A stretch of 64,000 nucleotides of DNA from Inia geoffrensis (Eukaryota; Chordata; Mammalia; Artiodactyla; Iniidae), in the NCBI GenBank assembly GCA_036417435.1, contig CM070914.1, positions 1,426,001 through 1,490,000 of the forward strand, given 5' to 3'. Of the stretch, positions 62,111-64,000 are shown in pieces. A program made the position numbers and the translations under genes. Position 1 is the first letter of the stretch, and every line of letters begins with the position of its first letter. Below the pieces are notes generated by a model. The model was not told the DNA's origin, ran no database searches, and was given only the letters and a program-made list of their open reading frames with translations.

Positions 62111-63494
62111 CTGGAAATGTAGCTCTCCTCCCGGGACATGCGGTGTGCAGCCCGTCACTCGGCACGTACAGAGGCCCTCCGATGTACAGACCAGTGGGCC
62201 TCCATGTGGCTCAGCCTTCCCACAGGGCTCTGGAGGTACTCAGTGAACTTGGAGGAAAAATGATGCACAACCGAGGGCCCTAGGAGTCCTCCAAAGGGTT
62301 CTTCCTTTAAAATAAATCAGAACAGCGATGAAGATCTCATGGAGACAGTTGCATGCCTCCCTTTTTACACGGCTACTCAGGGTCTAACGTGGAGACGTGG
62401 TCTCTCATTGTTTCACTTTAGTTCTAGAGACTGTCATGCTCACCACCACCGAGGCCATAGAAGCACCTTGTTTGGACAGAGCCAATTCATATTTTTCCCC
62501 GAAGCATTCTTACAGCGTTGAGAGGCCTGTCAACAGCAGACAATGTCAGGTAGTTTCTAGGCAGCATGAATGGAGCCTTCAAATTGAGAAAACAAGTCTA
62601 GTTCCAGCAGGCCCCGATTTCCACGCGCACACTCATCATACGTCCCTCGGGTTTCTAACAAGTCCAAAGGGAGACAAGGTTACCCAGTGTTTCCTTCCCT
62701 GAATCAACTTGTCGAAGTAGGGTTTTGTGCATCATGCGAACTGCCTCAACCAAGCAACGCACTTGGTATGTGTGGGGCCGTCTGACTCTTCAAAAGTCTG
62801 CAGTGCCACGGGAAGAGCAGGCCTGAAATTGCAGTCAGAACGCACGCTGACTCTCTCCTGGCGCCAGGGTGAGTTCAGGCAGGAGGCCGTACATGGAATG
62901 CGAAGCCCAGGGTTTCTCTGAGTGCAGCTCAGACTAGGGTAATGGGTAAAATTTCGACGGCCTGAGGGACGTGCCAGAACGGTGTTCCTGAACATCTGTG
63001 AGTGCTGGGGTACTTAAGCTGCTCCAAAACAGAGTGCAGTGCGTTTCCCTACACTCAGCATACACAGAGTGGCTCCAAAGGGCTACGGGACTGGATGTTG
63101 CTCAACAGACACAGGTGGGCCTGGGAGTACTTAGTGTACTGTAACTGGCAGCAACAGGATGCCCACATGAGCCTCCTAGGTGTCTGTAAAATCATACTGC
63201 CATTTAAGATATGCAGAGCAGAGGTCACATGCTCATGGAAAGTGCTGGACACCTCCGTTCCTACAAGCAAATCAAAGCCTAACCTCCAGGCATGTGTTTA
63301 TGCTGGGTGCGCATTGTGACGCAGCATGGTAAGATGCTGACTTTCTCCTGGAGCACACTGACTTCACGTACGAGGTCTTCAAAGTATTCAAGGCAGAGTG
63401 TTTTCTCATGGCAGCTCACCCTCAGGGCCATGACAAAGACTTCCTGGGGACATTGGACTCACCAGAAATGTGGTCCTGACGGTGCTCCAGGACT
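62111..63494 (+). repeat. Unit M46 (1384 bp, T5, BglII haplotype)
   Basis: AGATCT at 62332-62337. Matches M43 at offset 4145 (AATCAGAACAG, ACAGCGTTGAG). Private: GAACATCTG near 62991, GTACTGTAACTGG near 63136 and GGACATTGG near 63449 (lost CpG). Confidence 0.97.
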
Positions 63495-64000
63495 CTGGAA
63501 ATGTAGCTCTCCTCCCGGGACATGCGGTGTGCAGTCCGTCACTCGGCACGTACAGAGGCCCTCCGATGTACAGACCAGTGGGCCTCCATGTGGCTCAGCC
63601 TTCCCACAGGGCTCTGGAGGTACTCAGTGAACTTGGAGGAAAAACGATGCACAACCGAGGGCCCTAGGAGTCCTCCAAAGGGTACTTCCTTTAAAATAAA
63701 TCCCAACAGCGGTGAAGAACTCATGGAGACAGTTGCATGCCTCCCTTTTTACACGGCTACTCAGGGTTTAACGTGGAGACGTGTTCTCTCATTGTTTCAC
63801 TTTAGTTCTAGAGACTGTCATGCTCACCACCACCGAGGCCATGGAAGCACCTTGTTTGGACAGAGCCAATTCATATTTTTCCCCGAAGCATTCTTACAGG
63901 GTTGAGAGGCCTGTCAACAGCAGACAATGTCAGGTAGTTTCTAGGCAGCATGAATGGAGCCTTCAAATTGAGAAAACAAGTCTAGTTCCAGCAGCCCCGA
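63495..64000 (+). repeat. Unit M47 (partial, 506 bp, dG)
   Basis: Cut by the window edge just after the dG site. Private GCAGTCCGTC near 63531. GGTTTAACG and AGACAATG are present. Confidence 0.95.

Larger units (their letters stand above)
1..64000 (+). repeat. Tandem satellite/macrosatellite array, ~1.38 kb unit, spans whole window
   Basis: The sequence repeats head to tail about every 1379 bases from the first to the last base, always in the same orientation. Phased on CTGGAAATGTAG, unit starts are 1, 1382, 2760, 4139 and so on to 63495. Neighbouring units look about 97-99.9% identical by eye. Base composition is balanced, with about 40 CpG per unit counted by eye. Neither array edge is inside the window, so the array is longer than 64 kb. 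No stretch outside the repeat exists, so there is no intergenic region left to describe. I see no protein-coding gene, tRNA, rRNA or CRISPR array on either strand. The family is not one I can name. Shared by most units are a 3' splice-like element, an AATAAA hexamer, a CCAAT motif and a GGCGCC-centred palindrome. Marker shorthand in the unit entries: dG, G missing from GCAGGCCCC; T5, extra TGTAC in GTGTACTGTACCTGG; BglII haplotype, AGATCT with CCATAG. Confidence 0.98.
55199..64000 (+). repeat. T5-rich region with 2767- and 4145-bp periods (M41-M47)
   Basis: The stretch from late M41 through M42 recurs at +2767 in late M43 through M44, and more loosely in late M46 through M47. M43 recurs as M46 at +4145, with a stretch free of noticed differences from about 58066 to 58846. 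Shared rare variants are AATCAGAACAG, ACAGCGTTGAG and GACGAGGTTAC. Confidence 0.82.

Noticed and set aside
1..64000. Identity with human NBL2/SST1, bovid satellite I or platyrrhine CapA satellites, which have broadly similar unit sizes
   Set aside because: As I recall, NBL2 has a NotI site (GCGGCCGC) that is absent here, and bovid satellite I is rich in short CGAG-type subrepeats that are absent here. I cannot recall CapA well enough to compare. No family name is assigned.
1..64000. CRISPR array, prokaryotic repeat or plasmid content
   Set aside because: The period is far too long for CRISPR, there are no spacers, genes or ribosome binding sites, and the CpG decay pattern is that of a methylated eukaryotic genome.

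Overview
The whole 64 kb window is one uninterrupted head-to-tail array of a roughly 1.38 kb repeat unit (46 complete units plus a 506-base partial unit at the right edge). No unique sequence, array edge, gene, RNA gene, transposable-element insertion or inverted unit was seen. Every base is accounted for by units M1 to M47, phased here on the motif CTGGAAATGTAG, which lies at the left edge of the window. This is a satellite or macrosatellite DNA locus of a eukaryote. Recurrent CpG-to-TpG/CpA differences between units suggest germline cytosine methylation, which fits a vertebrate genome. The species and any named satellite family could not be recognised from the sequence alone.

Unit lengths are 1376, 1378, 1379, 1381, 1383 or 1384 bases. 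All are explained by four small indels on a 1379-base form: loss of one G near offset 500 (-1, 'dG'), a TGTAC tandem duplication near offset 1020 (+5, 'T5'), a private -3 in M12 and a private +2 in M1. Linked variants define several haplotypes. The A/B dimer haplotypes dominate about 1.4-14.6 kb. A BglII haplotype (GGTTCTTCC, AGATCT, GTGGTCTC, CCATAG) is scattered in M15, M17, M19, M38, M41, M43 and M46. An 'E' haplotype (GAGCAGTGG, GGATGTACTC, CACGGTTTAAC) is in M23, M24, M35 and M37. T5 occurs on two different backgrounds.

Layout: M1 is a divergent edge unit. M2-M11 form a 2757-base A/B dimer higher-order repeat. M11-M16 are mixed units with a 2762-base local period and the very divergent M12. 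M17-M19 alternate BglII and B-type units. M19-M22 are 1384-base T5 units. M22-M24 contain a 1379-base tandem duplication. M25-M33 contain a 4.2 kb block duplicated at 5521 bases and a further 2.4 kb block duplicated at 6905 bases. M33-M37 contain a 2757-base tandem duplication that appears perfect by eye. M38-M40 are transitional. M40-M47 are 1383/1384-rich with 2767- and 4145-base periods.

The many 60-140 codon open frames are chance frames repeated once per unit. The common indels are not multiples of three and units carry private stops, so no coding constraint is visible. Each unit does carry splice-site-like signals (branch point, acceptor and donor bounding 447 bases), an AATAAA hexamer and a 12-base palindrome. 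These are the only functional-looking elements found, and they are unproven.
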